Source: Tethya wilhelma (Eukaryota; Porifera; Demospongiae; Tethyida; Tethyidae). Taken from it: a DNA stretch of 64,000 nt. Under the pieces are notes generated by a model. It did no database searches. It was not told the origin of the DNA and worked only from the letters and a program-made list of their open reading frames with translations. The stretch spans positions 2,409,862-2,473,861 of the forward strand of contig CAXIPT010000003.1 of assembly GCA_964030475.1 (NCBI GenBank). Direction: 5' to 3'. Below, one piece after another: positions 23,562 through 36,545 of this stretch. Positions within the stretch are counted from its first letter, which is position 1; each line of letters begins with the position of its first letter. The position numbers and the translations under genes were made by a program.

Positions 23562-24007
23562 CTCTTTAGTTAGGTAAGCACACAATATGACAACTGCAGT
23601 ATTGAATACAAACAACACTGGCTTCATCACAAATGGCTCTCGGTTCTTCATGTACCTCGGTGCATAGCGGACAAATAAAAGATAGAGAATGATGAGAGAA
23701 ATTGTCGGCAAAGGAGACTGCATCCACATCCAATCCTTGACTCGAGGATCTGAAGGAATACAAAGACAGACACGCATGCTCAGATGTGTGGGTATATATA
23801 ATATTATGTTAAAGCCATAATGCTGAAGAAGCTCATAAAACCGCAGATCTTTTAATGTAATATCATGCTATCTAGCTCTGCATTTTAGTGGCAAATAAGT
23901 TATCATAACTGACCACTTCTCCTGATGATTTCACTGTAGAAGTTCTTTGGGTCCCTCCAAAAAACTTCTAGCTCTGCACGCAACGAGGTAGTCTCTCCTG
24001 GCTCCAT
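23562..24007 (-). CDS. ELOVL-type very-long-chain fatty acid elongase, first two exons
   Basis: Exon 1 runs from ATG at 24007 to 23914 and reads MEPGETTSLRAELEVFW, then RDPKNFYSEIIRRSG. Exon 2 runs 23749-23562 and continues DPRVKDWMWMQSPLP, TISLIILYLLFV, RYAPRYMKNREPFVMK, ending CAYLTKE. The phase 1 junction restores the Asp of DPRV. This is the standard N-terminus of ELOVL condensing enzymes of the ER (DPRV, then SSPLPT-like and YLLFV, then NRxPF). The catalytic HxxHH-containing exons are absent from the following sequence, so only 94 residues are visible. The donor after exon 2 (gtaagg) is intact. The rest may be displaced, on another contig, or lost. It is divergent from the Roco kinase gene with 623 bp between start codons. 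Confidence 0.8.
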
Positions 24008-24630
24008 TTCCCTGTGAGTTGCAATAAAAGTGGCGTGTCCTGGTCTGCTGAAACCCCACTTTTTGAACGCTCAGAAGTGGGAGGTTTACTTTGCAGTGGG
24101 GTGAGCAACACGAGGTCACGCTGCTCATTATCTTTCCACAGTATTCTACGCCCACAAAGGAGATAAAAGGTCACACTTGCAAAGCGAGCCCCGCCCTCTC
24201 TAGTACATGGGCGCATGCGCACATTACTAGATCTAGACTGGACGCGGGAAAGTCACATTACGTCATACAAGTCAAAGCGTGGCATGCATGCAGGAAATGG
24301 TTTTTCGTAAATAAAATGTCATCACGTCAACATCTCAGATTCTTTCAAAACGTAAATGGACTGAGATCACCCCGTTAGACTCATTCATCGGCAGAGGCAA
24401 AACAACAACAACAGCAACAAAACAGAGCCAGAACCTAGCCCAAGTCTTGGTGATTGGTGAGTTTTGGCAACAGCAGTACATTATAAACTACTAGTGAATT
24501 GGCCCAAGTTTTTGATAATCAGTATTTGGATCACTAGACAAATAGCTGGGTCACTAATTGATATCATATCGGATCAGCAGCCAGGCCCCACTGTGACTGT
24601 CAGTGTGATCTCTGGATCGTCGTATAAGTT
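24008..24630. promoter_or_regulatory. Divergent promoter between elongase and Roco kinase genes
   Basis: A 623-bp head-to-head interval. Visible motifs are a GC box (ccccgccc, 24189-24196), a perfect NRF1-type palindrome (gcgcatgcgc, 24211-24220) and a CRE-like ttacgtcat (24258-24266). The elongase-proximal half is relatively GC-rich for the window. No TATA box stands out. The motifs are read by eye, and shared bidirectional use is inference from the arrangement. Confidence 0.6.
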
Positions 24631-27600
24631 ATGGCCTCAGCCACACCTTCGGTGGAGGTCCCGAGTCCAGGGGCCCAAGGCCCTCAAGGTCAAGAACGCC
24701 CACATGGTGATGACTCCAAGCTACATGCCCTCTGTCACAGTGGAAAACTGAAAGACATTGTCGAATTTGTTGGAAACATGGAAGTCAGCTCCCTCTCTGA
24801 AAAACTGGCCAACCGGAAAGGTGTGTTCGGGTACACACCTCTTCACGAGGCTGTAGCAGGCGGAAAGACAGAGGTTCTTGATTTCTTGCTTGACAAAGTG
24901 AAGGACACTCAACCCCCAGCTGTGATTCCAATCAACTGTAAAGCCAACAGTGGGTACACACCTCTGCATTTGGCTGCCAGCAGTGGCCACCAGGAGTGTG
25001 TGAGGATACTCATCCATCGTGGGGCTGATATCAGTATTACCGATGAGTATGGAAAGACACCGAAACAGACAGCTGAGTTGAGTTCAAAAAGCAAGATCGT
25101 TCAACTTCTCAAAAGTGAAGGTATGCATTTTAAGTTTAGAGTTACAGGTACATCAGCATGCATGGTTACTGAGTTTACTAGAAATCATTCAACCATAGAG
25201 CCTGAAAACTATGCCTTTCAGGAAAAAAAAACTCCCCAAACAGGAAAAAGAGTTCAAAACTCCTGCAACATCTACAAGCTCCCACATGATTGTGGTCAAA
25301 ATAATCTGCTGAAGCAACAAACTGGAATAGTTCATTTTCAGTTTGATAATTATGAAATCAAAACAGAGTACACTTTATGACATGCCAACATGCTAGGGAT
25401 GTATCTGTGTTTATATTGTTCTTGCACAAACAAGTTAGATTGGCCCTCAGAATAACAATTCCTAGTAAGGTTAATCTACCTGTCTAGCAGCCCTAACTAG
25501 AAACTAAAATGTTGTAAATTGGTAAACTCTTAATTTGATTGATGTTTGCTAGATAGAAAGGAAGTGATCATAGATTGTGCATGGCTGGCACATGTCTCAT
25601 GCACATGTGTGTGAATCAACATTATTATGTGTGTAAAAAATACCCTCTGCTTTGGTTGGCTGTACTTGATTATAATCACTGGTGATTAATATTACAGAAT
25701 TAATGGTTCTGTTTGCACATCCAAGGATTGTTACATAATTGCCTCCTTTCTTGTGTAGAAATTATCAAAAAAGCTGAAAATAATGCAGGAAAGGACTTTG
25801 GGAAGTTACATACAGGAAACACAAGACGTAAACAAGATCGTATAAACAGAGCATTGATGGTTGCCACACAAAACGATAACCACAAAAGCATTGCCAAACT
25901 TATTGTGAATAATCCCACTAACCTCCAAGAATGCCTTGAAATTTCCAGGATTGAAAAAAAGCCCTACAGCCGAGCTTCACTCCTTCTGATAGTGGCAGCC
26001 TTGACTAACAACATTGCCATAGTTCGAACACTCTTTGGTACTGGTGAAGTGGTGGATGGCTTTCCTTTAATACACAGTGATGAGGGTCTTGACGATGTTC
26101 GAAAAGTGATCTCTAGCCGAGAAATCACCACTGTTGTGTCGCTCAATCTTGCTCACAAATACAGAAACCCAGCAGTCCAGGAAGAGCTACTCATGCAGAC
26201 AGATGTAGACCAGAACAATAAGATAGTTCGCTGGGGAGGTCTGGGGTTGATCGAGTTGAAGATAAAATGGCTGCAGAACATTTATTGGGTGAGAGTCCTT
26301 CGCCTGGGGAAAAATGGGCTAAAACATTTACCAGAAAACATGACAGCTTTAAGTCAGGTATGAAGATAGTTATAAGATAATTATATTATTATTTCTTCAA
26401 TTATTTATGTATTATAGACATGTACTGAATATAGTACAAATTCAGTTACTGTCACACATTATTTTTCAATACAGGTTACTGAAATAGACTTAGGATACAA
26501 TGAGCTTGCTGGTATTCCGAAAAGCTTGCTTGAGCTTCCTTTTCTTGAAAAGCTTTATCTCAATAGCAACAAACTGAATGAAATCCCTGAAGTTCAAGAT
26601 TGGTCTATGTGTCTCAAAGTGTTGGATCTGTCCCATAACCTTCTTTTTACACTTCCCAAAACAATAGAAGCTCCTGAACTTCAAGCTCTTAACATAAGCC
26701 AGAACAGATTTCAAAGTGTGCCTCACAGTATCTGTAGATTATCTAGTCTCACACATTTAGATCTCAGTAACAACCCTCAAATCACCATGCTTCCATCAGA
26801 AATAGGTAAACTGAAAAGGCTTAGAATTTTGCGACTGGCCAACCTGAAGAAGCTTAAAGACCCACCAAAGAGGTTCCATGCTGAAGCTATTAGATACTTA
26901 CAATTGAAGCTGCGTGATGAAAAACAGTATTATGGAATGAAACTTATGCTTGTTGGCAATGCTAACAGAGGTAAGACAACGCTTGTAGCAGAACTACTTG
27001 GTAAACAAGGCAGAAATGAGGCCAAAGTTGGAATAAATATAAGTGAGTGGGAATACACTCCAAAACGTTTCGGCAAAACTTTCTACTTCAGAATCTGGGA
27101 TTTTGGTGGACAAGAAGAGTACTATACAACACATTACTGCTTTCTGTCTCGTCATTCACTCTACTTGCTTTTATTCAACCTGACACATAGTGAAAATGGA
27201 GTCAAAGAAATTGTCTCATGGCTCAACAACATTGCTGTCAGAGCTCCCAAATCAAAAGTGATGATTGTAGGTACTCATCTTGATTTGTTGACAGAACCTG
27301 AGCGAAAGAAACTGGATGAACTGTTTCAGAAGGTGAGAGGAATAGTTGCTCCGTACACTGCACAGGGAACACTTCAGATTTGTGAAGAAGTAGTACCCGT
27401 TGGTCTAAAAAACAAAATTGAAAATATTGCACACTTGAAACAAGTAATCTACTACCAAGTTGAAAGCTACAAGATTGGTGGTGTATTCATCATGGGAAGA
27501 AAGATTCCCACCAGCTACCACGCACTGGATACCAAACTACAGTGCATCCAAAGAGAAGTAAGACGTGGCACTCATCCTCCTGTTATGCATGCCACAGATT

Positions 27601-30600
27601 TCAGACAAATGGTTCAGCAGATGAATCTCGCTGACATATGTGATGAAGATGATTTCAAAACTGCTGTTCTGTTCTTGACACAAGTTGGCTCTCTCTTGCA
27701 CTATGATGACATAGGCCATAGTCTTCATGAGCTATATTTTGTCGATCCTTGTTGGCTTTGTGACATGATATCAATGATTATCACAGTCCAGGAAAGAAAT
27801 CCATACGTAAAGAATGGAATTCTTCACAGCAGAGATATTTCCATACTCTACAAAGATGCTAAGTTTCCCTGGCAGTTCTATGAACAGTACATTGCACTAT
27901 TGGATCGATTTGAAATTGCTCTTCCTCTCGATAATCAACTGATCCTTGTTCCATCCATGCTTCCAAAACAAAGACCTCATCATCTTTTTTTCGGAGACAG
28001 GCAGCCACTGTACACTCGTTATTTCAAATTTGAGTCAGTTAGCCCTCCTGCTGGATTCTGGAGCCGACTCTTGTCTAGAATTATGCATGCTACACCTGAA
28101 GTGAGGTATGCACTAAGCAAGATGATATCCCATTGTCAATATCACCACTTTCACACACATCACCAGCACAAATACCTGAATGTAGAATAAATGATAGGAG
28201 GTTCACAACCTTAATTCAATCTCAGGAAAACAGATCTGAAGCAGTCAAAGAAACCAATCCTGGACTAGTAAAGAATGCACACACATCATAGTAGAGAGGA
28301 GAAGCTAGTCACTTCCAATGTCTGGGTGGGCTAGGTCCGGGCTCCCTGGACTAGTAGCACCTGAGGAGCTACCAAATTACCCTAAATTTCAACCTTTATA
28401 CACTTCAGATTTTGAAACTGAAAGCATACAGCTGAAGTTTTGGTACAAAGGGTTGTACTACAAAGACCCTGGAGTACTTTTTTGCATTGAAGCTTTAGCA
28501 GGCAATGAAAAATCTGATCAAGATGGAATTGTCATTACAGCTTCTAGTAACAAGATAGGTATTGGTATCATTTCTCAACTGATTTATATTGTTGATTCCC
28601 TCCTGAATGAGTGGTATCCATCTGTAAAATCGAGTAGCATTAAGCAACAAATAGAGTGCCCAGAGTGTGTCAAGCAAGGAAGGGGTGACCCTTTCCTTTT
28701 CAATCGTAATGACTGCTTGTCAAATATTTTACAGAGGAAATCATCAATAGAGTGTGCCTATAACCAAGATGACCGACACAGAAACCACTCTGTGCCTCTA
28801 AAAGATGTAGTGCCTGATCTCTTTCTGGAAGACATTGAACCAAAGATTCTTCTTCCTTTTTATAGTATCCGCTGCTCTGATTACCACCTTGGAGAAGGTG
28901 GATATGGTAATGTATACAAAGGTGTACTATTAACTAATGGCAAAGAAGTAGCTATAAAGAAATTCATCTCAAAGCAAACAAGCAGAAAAGAGCGCGCGCT
29001 CTACGAACTTACAAAAGAAGCACGAATGTTGTGTCAACTGCATCATCCCTGTTTGATCAGCCTCCAAGGTGTGTGTACCCATCCCGACATGATGGCTCTG
29101 ATATTAGAACTAGCTCCTCAAAACTCTATTACATTCGCCCTCCTAAAAAACTGGACCAAGACAATTGAAAGAATCACCATTTACCGAATAGCTGTTCAAG
29201 TTGCTTCAGCTTTGCGATACTTGCACAGCAAAAGCATTATTTTTCGTGATCTCAAAGCTGATAACGTCCTTCTCTGGACAACAGATCTCAACTCTCTCTG
29301 CCATTGTAAAATTACAGACTTTGGGGTAGCATCATACATGACTCCCGTGGGTGTAAAGGGGTTGGTTGGGAGCCGGGGATTCAAAGCGCCAGAAGTATTA
29401 AACTTTTGTCATTACCTAAGGGATGGCTCAGTCTACTCATACAAGGCTGATGTCTTTTCATTTGGAATGTTTCTCTTTCAGCTAATAGCCAGAAAATTTC
29501 CATTCGAGAGCACTTGTGCCGATGCCTTGGTGTCTGCTGGTGAGAGACCAAAGATTCATGGAGTGAAAGAAGCTCGCCATTCTTTTCACTATCTCACTCA
29601 GCTGATGCAGCTCTGCTGGAAACAAGATCCTAATCATAGGCCAGAAATGAATGAAATTATAGAAAGTCTTTGCCTCTCTGAGATGCAGGTTGTCATGTGT
29701 GTCTTTCCTATCAAGTACAATATTATTGATCTCACTGAACACCAGTCTGCTGCTGTCATCAAGCACATAATGGAAGGACTAGAGTTAAAAATTGATGAGA
29801 AAAGCAATGAACTGTGGGTATCTAGTTTGGCTTATAGAGGAGAATCTGGTACTATAGGTACTGAGATTATCATTGTCAACACGCACTGTTTGAACCACCA
29901 TCCCTTTTTTCTCCAGGAAAAATATGTCCAGTGCATGGTCCAGTGTGGTGAGTATGTGTGGATGGGCTCTAGAACCAACACAAGTGGTACAATTGAGATT
30001 TTTAAGACCCATACACATGAGCATGTGCACAGCATTAACTTATGTACTAGAAGTTTAGTCACTTGTATGACGTCCTATCAAGATACAGTTTATTTGGGTA
30101 CCATAAAAGGTTTCTGTTTTTGTTTCAAATTGGATGAATTATTGAATGGTCTGGATGGAATTGACATTAAACTGTCTGAGCATCCCATTAATGACATAAT
30201 CTGTGTTACTACTAAGGGAACTCTTCTTTGGGTCTCAAACAGTAGAAGCATTCACTTCTTATGTCCCAATACTCTAAGCCATCAAGGATCAACGGAACAA
30301 ATGTGTGATTCTGACGTGGGAAAGCTATCAGCTTCACCACCAGAGTTCTGCAGAGTGTGGAGTGCACATTTGGGTAGCACAATTCTCACTGCATGGGACA
30401 CAACCAGTAGATCGCAGCTCTTTGAATTAAATGTGGAACCTCATCTTGCTGGTATGGAGACCTTTTGTACAAAGAAGGACATGGCTATTTCTACTATCGT
30501 TGCTGCACTTGACACAGTTTGGGTGGGTACTGCAAGTGGACATCTTCTAGTCTTTCACGATCAACAGCTATTGATGAAATTCAGACCGTATACAGAAAAT

Positions 30601-30894
30601 ATTCGATTCCTAACATGTATTCCCAGCAACAACAGTGGAAGGTGCACAGTAGCTAGTGAGGGGGGAAAATTCAAGTCTTTGATTGAGCATCTTGAAGCAA
30701 ATCACATTTTAAAGCAACAAAGTGGAGGAAAAAGCAATCAAGAGAAAGCGAGCACTATAATCTTTTGGGAAGCACATCTTGCAAAAACAATCAAACAAAT
30801 TAAACTCATTAAAGAAAATTCACCAAACTTGTATGATAACCATACAAAACTCCAAGAAATTATTCAGTGTGGAGAGTTTAATGATATGTCCTGA
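24631..30894 (+). CDS. Roco/LRRK-family kinase: ankyrin-LRR-Roc-COR-kinase-WD40
   Basis: Four exons: 24631-25120, 25759-26357, 26475-28105 and 28335-30894. Phases match and the total is 5280 nt, encoding 1759 residues. Ankyrin repeats lie at about 25-165 (GYTPLHLAASSGHQE). LRRs lie around 340-490. A Roc GTPase has P-loop GNANRGKT (524-531) and DFGGQEEYY switch II. COR follows (FWSRLLSRI; FWYKGLYYKD). The kinase domain has glycine loop GEGGYGNVY (about 1093), VAIK Lys 1115, FRDLKADN (1210-1217, Phe where most kinases have His and LRRK2 has Tyr), DFG 1235-1237 and APE 1258-1260. The C-terminal 350 residues resemble the WD40 propeller of LRRK2. The domain order matches animal LRRK proteins, which phosphorylate Rab GTPases at membranes. 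The last intron (AG|gtatg, ctag|GTCC) is the least certain; an ATG-open frame also starts at 28318. Confidence 0.85.
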
Positions 30895-32299
30895 CATGGA
30901 GCTCAGGATACCACACAAATTGGTTCAGTGTGTGAAATAGATTCAATTTCAGTCCAGTCGGACAGTGAAACAAATTCGGATGATTAATCGTGATTCAGAA
31001 AGTTTATTATAGGGCGGCAATAATTGAAAGTTTGACTAATAAGGAACAGAATAAATAATGTTTTTGTCTTGTTGGACATTGTTTAACCAAAGTATTTATT
31101 ATTGAAATCCCACCCAGTAAAATGCATTAAAAAATGAACTTATTTGTAAGTCTGAATTAATAATTGTACTGAGCACTGGGAGTTATACCTTGGTGAATCA
31201 GTTATACTTGAAACTTATATATCTTTCCTTAATCATTAGTAATTATTTTGTATTGTTAATAAAAATAATATAGCTTGTTGTCTTGAATTCTACTGTGAAC
31301 AATTAAGTTCCTGAAAAGAACTGTGAAAACTTTAAAATCCAACTGCATAAAATGTAACCCGGCAACTCCTCATCTGCAGGCTGCTCACTCTTAGTACTTA
31401 GGTCAAAGTACACTAGGCATGGTTTATCACAGACCACGTGGCTTAGTCCAACTGGCGGGAATTAATCACGTGATAAATTGGTGTGGCTCCAGTTTTTCGT
31501 GGCAAGTTTTGCTGAATAGTGTGAAGTCCAAGACTGATAATAATATTTATACAAATACCCATGTGCAAGTAAGAAAGTAAAAAGTAACTAGCTTAGAAAA
31601 TATTGGTTCATATATATGTAATGGTATGTAAGAATTCGAATAAGATTACAAAAGTAATCCTGTGTGGTATTTAATTGCTTCCAGGTACTCAGATTGAATC
31701 ATCCCTAATACATCAAAAAGTCTCTTCTCCCTTTCCCTCAGTTTCCTCCTCCTTGCCGCCTGTGAAATGATGCTCCTGGTTTAGCCTCTTCCCTAGGCGC
31801 AAAAGTAGGGGCTCATATCTACTGCGCATGTGCCTGGGTCAGATGTACCCAAAATCTGGGTACATTGTAAATATCACTGTAAAATGGTCCGTATACTGGA
31901 TTATGTAACTAAATATGAACGTGTGTGCTGCAAAGTAAAGCTAGCTAGGATTGCAAGAGAGATGAAATTGAAAAAATTAACCAATTGTTTCTTGTTATCA
32001 TTTAGGTAGTAAGTCTGAGGTGTGATGTCGATTGAGCCCTCTCAGTGAACTCTAGCCTTGGCTTTGAAGATATGGATCACTTCCAGGTATTAACTAGCGT
32101 AAAAATTGCCAAATTTATGCTCTGTAATAATATTATTGTCTGCGTATAGGGGATTACATATTTATGTTTGAGCATTGATCCCCTTGTTCAGCAAATACAT
32201 GTATGTAGTCTGTAAGAAGCACTCCTAAATAAATGTTAAACAATATATCTTTGTGCATGATCGTACCTTTGTGCCATTGTGAGGGGGACTCCTGAGTTG
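30895..32299. other. 3' flank of Roco kinase gene and intergenic region with promoter-like motifs
   Basis: aataaa signals occur at about 31048 and in the AT-rich stretch after 31250. At 31430-31480 two cacgtg E-boxes flank an E2F-like ggcgggaa, which looks like a promoter. A short candidate first exon, ATG at 32072 reading MDHFQ before a gtatta donor, follows, but I find no downstream exon for it. What comes next is a membrane-protein pseudogene fragment on the other strand. Confidence 0.45.
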
Positions 32300-32525
32300 A
32301 CCTACAAGGTTAAAGTGCCCACTCCTCTGCAGGGTAAAACCTTTAGGGTAAGACTGGGGTCACTTCTGCTGAGTCAGCTCTCTTTGTTCTGGTGTACCTC
32401 TTACAATCTTGAAACAACAGGTAAACCTTCTGTAGTAAACATTTGGGAATAATGGAATAAGCCACCAATACAATTACATACAGAGGCAAAATGAGAATCG
32501 AAGGAGATATTAGTATGTACAACAT
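32300..32525 (-). pseudogene. C-terminal fragment of the Cys-rich membrane-protein family
   Basis: The minus strand reads ISPSILILPLYVIVLVAYS, IIPKCLLQKVYLLFQDC and KRADSAEVTPVLP. A shifted frame then gives RFYPAEEW, matching the tail pattern seen at 49648-49863 (RFYHAEEYPRLLP). Only about 75 residues remain and the frame is broken. Confidence 0.6.
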
Positions 32526-32538
32526 GCAGGATATTTAT

Positions 32539-33405
32539 ATCACAAGTAGCAAACTGAATTTCTAAAAATAAGCAGTGTAGGAATGGGCAGTGCAGCTGTA
32601 AAAAGTATTGGAACAAGGCATGTCTCAATTTCGAGCACATGACTACTTCGTTTTCATTTTTTATCAATCAATTATTGTTGTAAATGGATCCGGAAGAATT
32701 ATCTGTAGATGAAGTTTATCAGCTGAGCAACAGTATCACATACTAATGGTTCAAATTCCTGCAAATCTTATCACTTGGCTAAATAGTGCACTGAAGTATA
32801 GCAGATATGATTGGGTGATTGGCCAAGACTTGAACGCAAAAAAAATTAAGTAGTCATGTGCCCGAAATTGAGACATGCCTTATTCCAATACTTTTTACAG
32901 CACTGCCCATTCCTACACTGCTTAATTTTAGAAAGTTTTGCTTTAACTGGTCTCTGATAGTCTTCACACTGTAGTGTTGAAAAAAGTGAATGAACAAGTA
33001 GTAAAAATTTTTTAAAAAGTGGTGTAGGAATGGGCAATGCGGTAAACAGCATTGAAACAAGGCATGTCTCAATTTCGGCACATGACTACTTCATTTTTTA
33101 TACCCAATTCTTGGCCTGCATGCTGGATGCCTGTCTTGTTATGGTTTACTCCACTGCTTAGCCAACTGATTATTATAGTAGGAATTTTAACCAATTAATG
33201 CAACAATAAGATATGGTACTATAGTAGTACAGATCATTGCATTTATGACATCAAAGATCCATATTTATTTAGGGATCAAGAATAAATAAAAAATGAAGTA
33301 GTCATGTTCCGAAATTGCGATATGCCTTATTGTTACATGCAATGCTTTTTACCGCATTGCCCATTCCTACACAACTGATTTTTTTAAAATTTTTACTATT
33401 TGTAT
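32539..33405. mobile_element. Two B hairpin modules in tandem with an A-body scrap between
   Basis: The first B module spans about 32539-32940 and the second about 33000-33405. They are joined by 60 bp of subfamily 1 body sequence (ggtctctgatagtcttcac to gtgaatgaacaagtag). Each module has its own pair of inverted arms around a spacer of about 180 bp. No A hairpin is present, so the modules may move or amplify independently. Confidence 0.7.
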
Positions 33406-33561
33406 ATATTGCAATAGTATCACAGTTTTTTTTAATTATAGCTAACAGTATTTTAGTACATAAAAACAAAAAAATATAATTATACAAGAGAAAAAAACAT
33501 CATTTTTGTTGAGAATTTACCAGCACAAGATAGAGAAGTATGAAGGAGTGACCTCCTCTTT

Positions 33562-35909
33562 CTAGATAATAATTGCTATTTCTACTGAATCAGTTGTACT
33601 GTTCCAGCTGCTAGAGGTGTAGCCACCTATCACCATTAGTTCGTTGTTGGGGAGAACAGCTGCAAAACATTGGCATCGACCACTATTCATCTGGCTAATA
33701 ATCTCCCACATGTTGGAGGTTTGTTGGTATTGATAAACATCTGAAGTGGTTCCAGTAAAATCACTGCCACCGATAGCTAACAGTCGATCATTAAGTGTGA
33801 CACAAGTTGATTGCGTAACTGGGAGATCAGCAACTTTACCCCATAGGGTAGACCTGGATAATGATAAAGATTGAACTAATCGTTCTCTTAGTGATCTTGA
33901 CCGAGAAGTTAGCAAGAGTTCTGCTAGGGTGCAGGTGTATACTGAGTCTGTATCTATACGACTATCACTCTCCTGTCCACTAATGTACACACATTCACAA
34001 CAGATTGTTAAGGAAGCATTAAAAAATGGTACTGGAAGATCAGCAGCAGATGACCACTGTTTTGTTTCAATGTCCATGACTTCCACTGTTCTCAGTCTTT
34101 TCCCGATTTGATCAACTCCTCCAGCAACTATCAGAACTTGTCCAGTGCTCATTGCTATTGTTAGAGATCTCTTGGTGGGCATTGGTGGGAACACTGGTAT
34201 CCATCTCTTATTACGACCTTCCCCAGTGAGGCTAAGAAGATGACTGGTCATCTGACGGCCACTGTCTCTCCCACCAATGGCAGTTAGGGTGCTTTGAATG
34301 ATTAATAGAGAACTGTATGAGTATAAGCAGTCTGGAAGTTGTTCCCAGATCATAGTTCGTGAGTTATAGGCATAAACAGCTTCAAAACCACCTAATCTTA
34401 GGTAGATTGTTTCTCCATCAACAACGCTTGACCCTCTGTTCATCTTATACATGGTGCCTTCTTGCCCTCTCTCCACCTCAGTGTGAAACTGTCCCTGGTA
34501 GCTGTGGCTGTTCTAGTACTGGTCTCTGAATGTTGATTCTTTGGGGGAACTCTGAGAATTTGTTTTGGTTTAGCTGGTACTTCAGTTGGTGTTTTGCTCT
34601 TTAGCTGTTGTTCTAGTTCCTGGATTTGAGTCTGTAATTGAGTGATCAATCCTTGACTAGATTCTAGTTGCTTAGTCACCTGTTGTAGTTGTCTCTTTTG
34701 GTCTACAATAGTTCCTCTCAGCTGTTGGCATTCTTGTTCACTAGCTACTATAATCTCTTGTATCATGTTATCTTTTCCCCTTATAATGTCTTCTTTCTCT
34801 CCTATGATGTCATCTTTTTGTTGCAATCTGTTATTTTGTGACCCAATGATTTGCTGAAGTCCTTGAATTTGGTGATCTTTTTGTTCTATGACGTCATCTT
34901 TGACTTGAACTTGCTGTTGTAGTTGTTCCTCTCTTTCATTTGTATTAACAGCTGGTTCTGGTCTTTCTTGATCACGTTCTTTGAACTGAAGTGTTTCTCT
35001 CAGAGCTGCTACTCTGTGATACATCTCCTGAGCTGAAGGACGTTCGACATCACTATCCTTGAGACTCTCTAGTGCAATTAGTAGGAGAGGGTGGTTGGGA
35101 TCGATTAGACTAACATGGTTTTGTCGTCGTTCGATTTCCGAAACACGGACTTCAATTGTTGGGAATTGAGGATCAATTGTGTGCACTATTTTGTGTCGAT
35201 CTCCTGGTTTAGGGAAAAATCTCGTCAAGATCTGGATGATGAGTGTACCAATTGCAAAGCAGTCAATCTTTTCTGTGTAGACAGGTGGATCTTTCACAGC
35301 TTCAGGAGGCATGTAGGCATCTGTACCAGGACATAGTGTAAAGGACATATGTGAAGATTGAGGGTTTATATCATCAAACTTAGCCATTCCAAAGTCTGTT
35401 ACTTTAGCTATGATATTCCCACGCAGTAACACATTATTGCTGGAGAGATCCCTGTGAATGATTCCATTAGAGTGGAGGTAGGAAATTGCCAAAGTGATGT
35501 CATGACAGAACAAGACTTGGATGTGGTAGGGGACTGGATCCTGTGAGCTTTCCAAGAAGTGGGTCAAGCTATCGTCCATCAGCTCCATTAGTAGAACTGG
35601 CAATCCAGTTGTAAGATCTTGGTGTGTGCCCAGAAAAAGTACAATATTGGGATGCCTTATTGCACTCATGAACTCACACTCCTGCATGAAACGAGAGATG
35701 GGTAGTCTGTGCTCTTTTTGACGATCAATTTGTCTGTGTGCATTTGGATCAAAAAGAGTTGGGTGGATAACTTTAGCAGCACAGAGCAGATCATCACACA
35801 GAGCCTTGCAAACAGAGCCGTACGATCCAATACCAAGAGTTTGATCCTTTAGGAGTTGAATTGATCTAAAGCCAATTATAGGTATCTTTTGATGTTGTTG
35901 CTGAGCCAT
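33562..35909 (-). CDS. Protein kinase-coiled coil-kelch fusion, with a 2-bp frameshift
   Basis: ATG at 35909 opens a frame of 489 codons: kinase domain (GIGSYGSV loop, CAAK Lys, HRDLSSNN, TDFGMAK, MPPE), then a long Gln/Asp-rich coiled coil, then the linker TATATRDSFTLRWREGK. At about 34446-34449 the minus strand reads ccatgtataag where paralogues at 59250 and 63732 have ccatgtaag. The extra TA shifts the frame. The kelch part (33562-34476) continues in another frame with at least four kelch repeats (AIGG, VAGG, IGGSD, VIGGY) and is otherwise intact. The family is a tyrosine-kinase-like serine/threonine kinase by motif. The kelch propeller probably recruits partners. The copy is either a recent pseudogene, a sequencing error, or two separate products. 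Confidence 0.75.
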
Positions 35910-36289
35910 ATATCCTGTAATGTAGGCATCAGTAATAATTGTAATGGTTACTAAATAAATGATTATAGTTTTTTTATTCTGCTTACCTAAGTTTAATTAT
36001 TGTGTAAGTTGTCTAATCATAGAAATGAAGATGTGCTAGTTGTTTTGCTGTTAGATATACAGTTTTCAACTTTTTGTCAAAGCCTCTTTGCTGCATGCTT
36101 AGTCACTTTTAAATAATTCAGTATGTCATGTGCTACTACTGTTATACTTTATATAGAGAATTGGTACAATTCCTATTGTTTAATCGTTGCTCTATATTTG
36201 TACTTGCCTTGTTAGCTACATTGAAGGGGATTCTATTAAATTTTAAAGTTTTGCTATGCTTATAGTATAGACTGACTTTCAGGAACTGT
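35910..36289. other. 5' flank of kinase-kelch gene, no exon seen
   Basis: On the minus strand a tacag acceptor-like site lies a few bases upstream of the start ATG, so a 5' UTR intron is possible; the paralogue at 57882 has a similar tgcag. Nothing else is visible. Confidence 0.4.
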
Positions 36290-36545
36290 ACAATATTGGG
36301 ATGTCTTACGTATTGCACTCATAAACTCTCACTCCTGTATGAAATGATGAATATACTATTAGGTATACAGTCTGTGTTCTTTTTGATGATCAATTTGTTA
36401 GTGTGCATTTGAATTGAAAAGGGTTGGGTGAATGATTTTTGCAGCACAAATCAGATTATCATGCACATAGAGTCTGCAAATAGAGCCATATGATCCAATA
36501 CCAAGAGCTTGCATGATCCTTGAGGAGTTGAATCGATTGATTTAA
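36290..36545 (-). pseudogene. Decayed kinase N-lobe fragment of the kinase-kelch family
   Basis: The minus strand matches the first 85 codons of the kinase at 35909 with many substitutions and indels (atccaataccaagagcttg, attgcactcat, tgttctttttgatgatcaat). The reading frame is lost. Confidence 0.65.

Noticed and set aside
25121..25380. Extension of the ankyrin exon of the Roco gene through 25380
   Set aside because: A gtatgc donor at 25121 with matching phase to the exon at 25759 is better; the extension is low-complexity and unlike ankyrin sequence.
32072..32086. Five-codon first exon (MDHFQ) after the E-box/E2F cluster
   Set aside because: Good start and donor context but no following exon could be found, so not listed as a gene.
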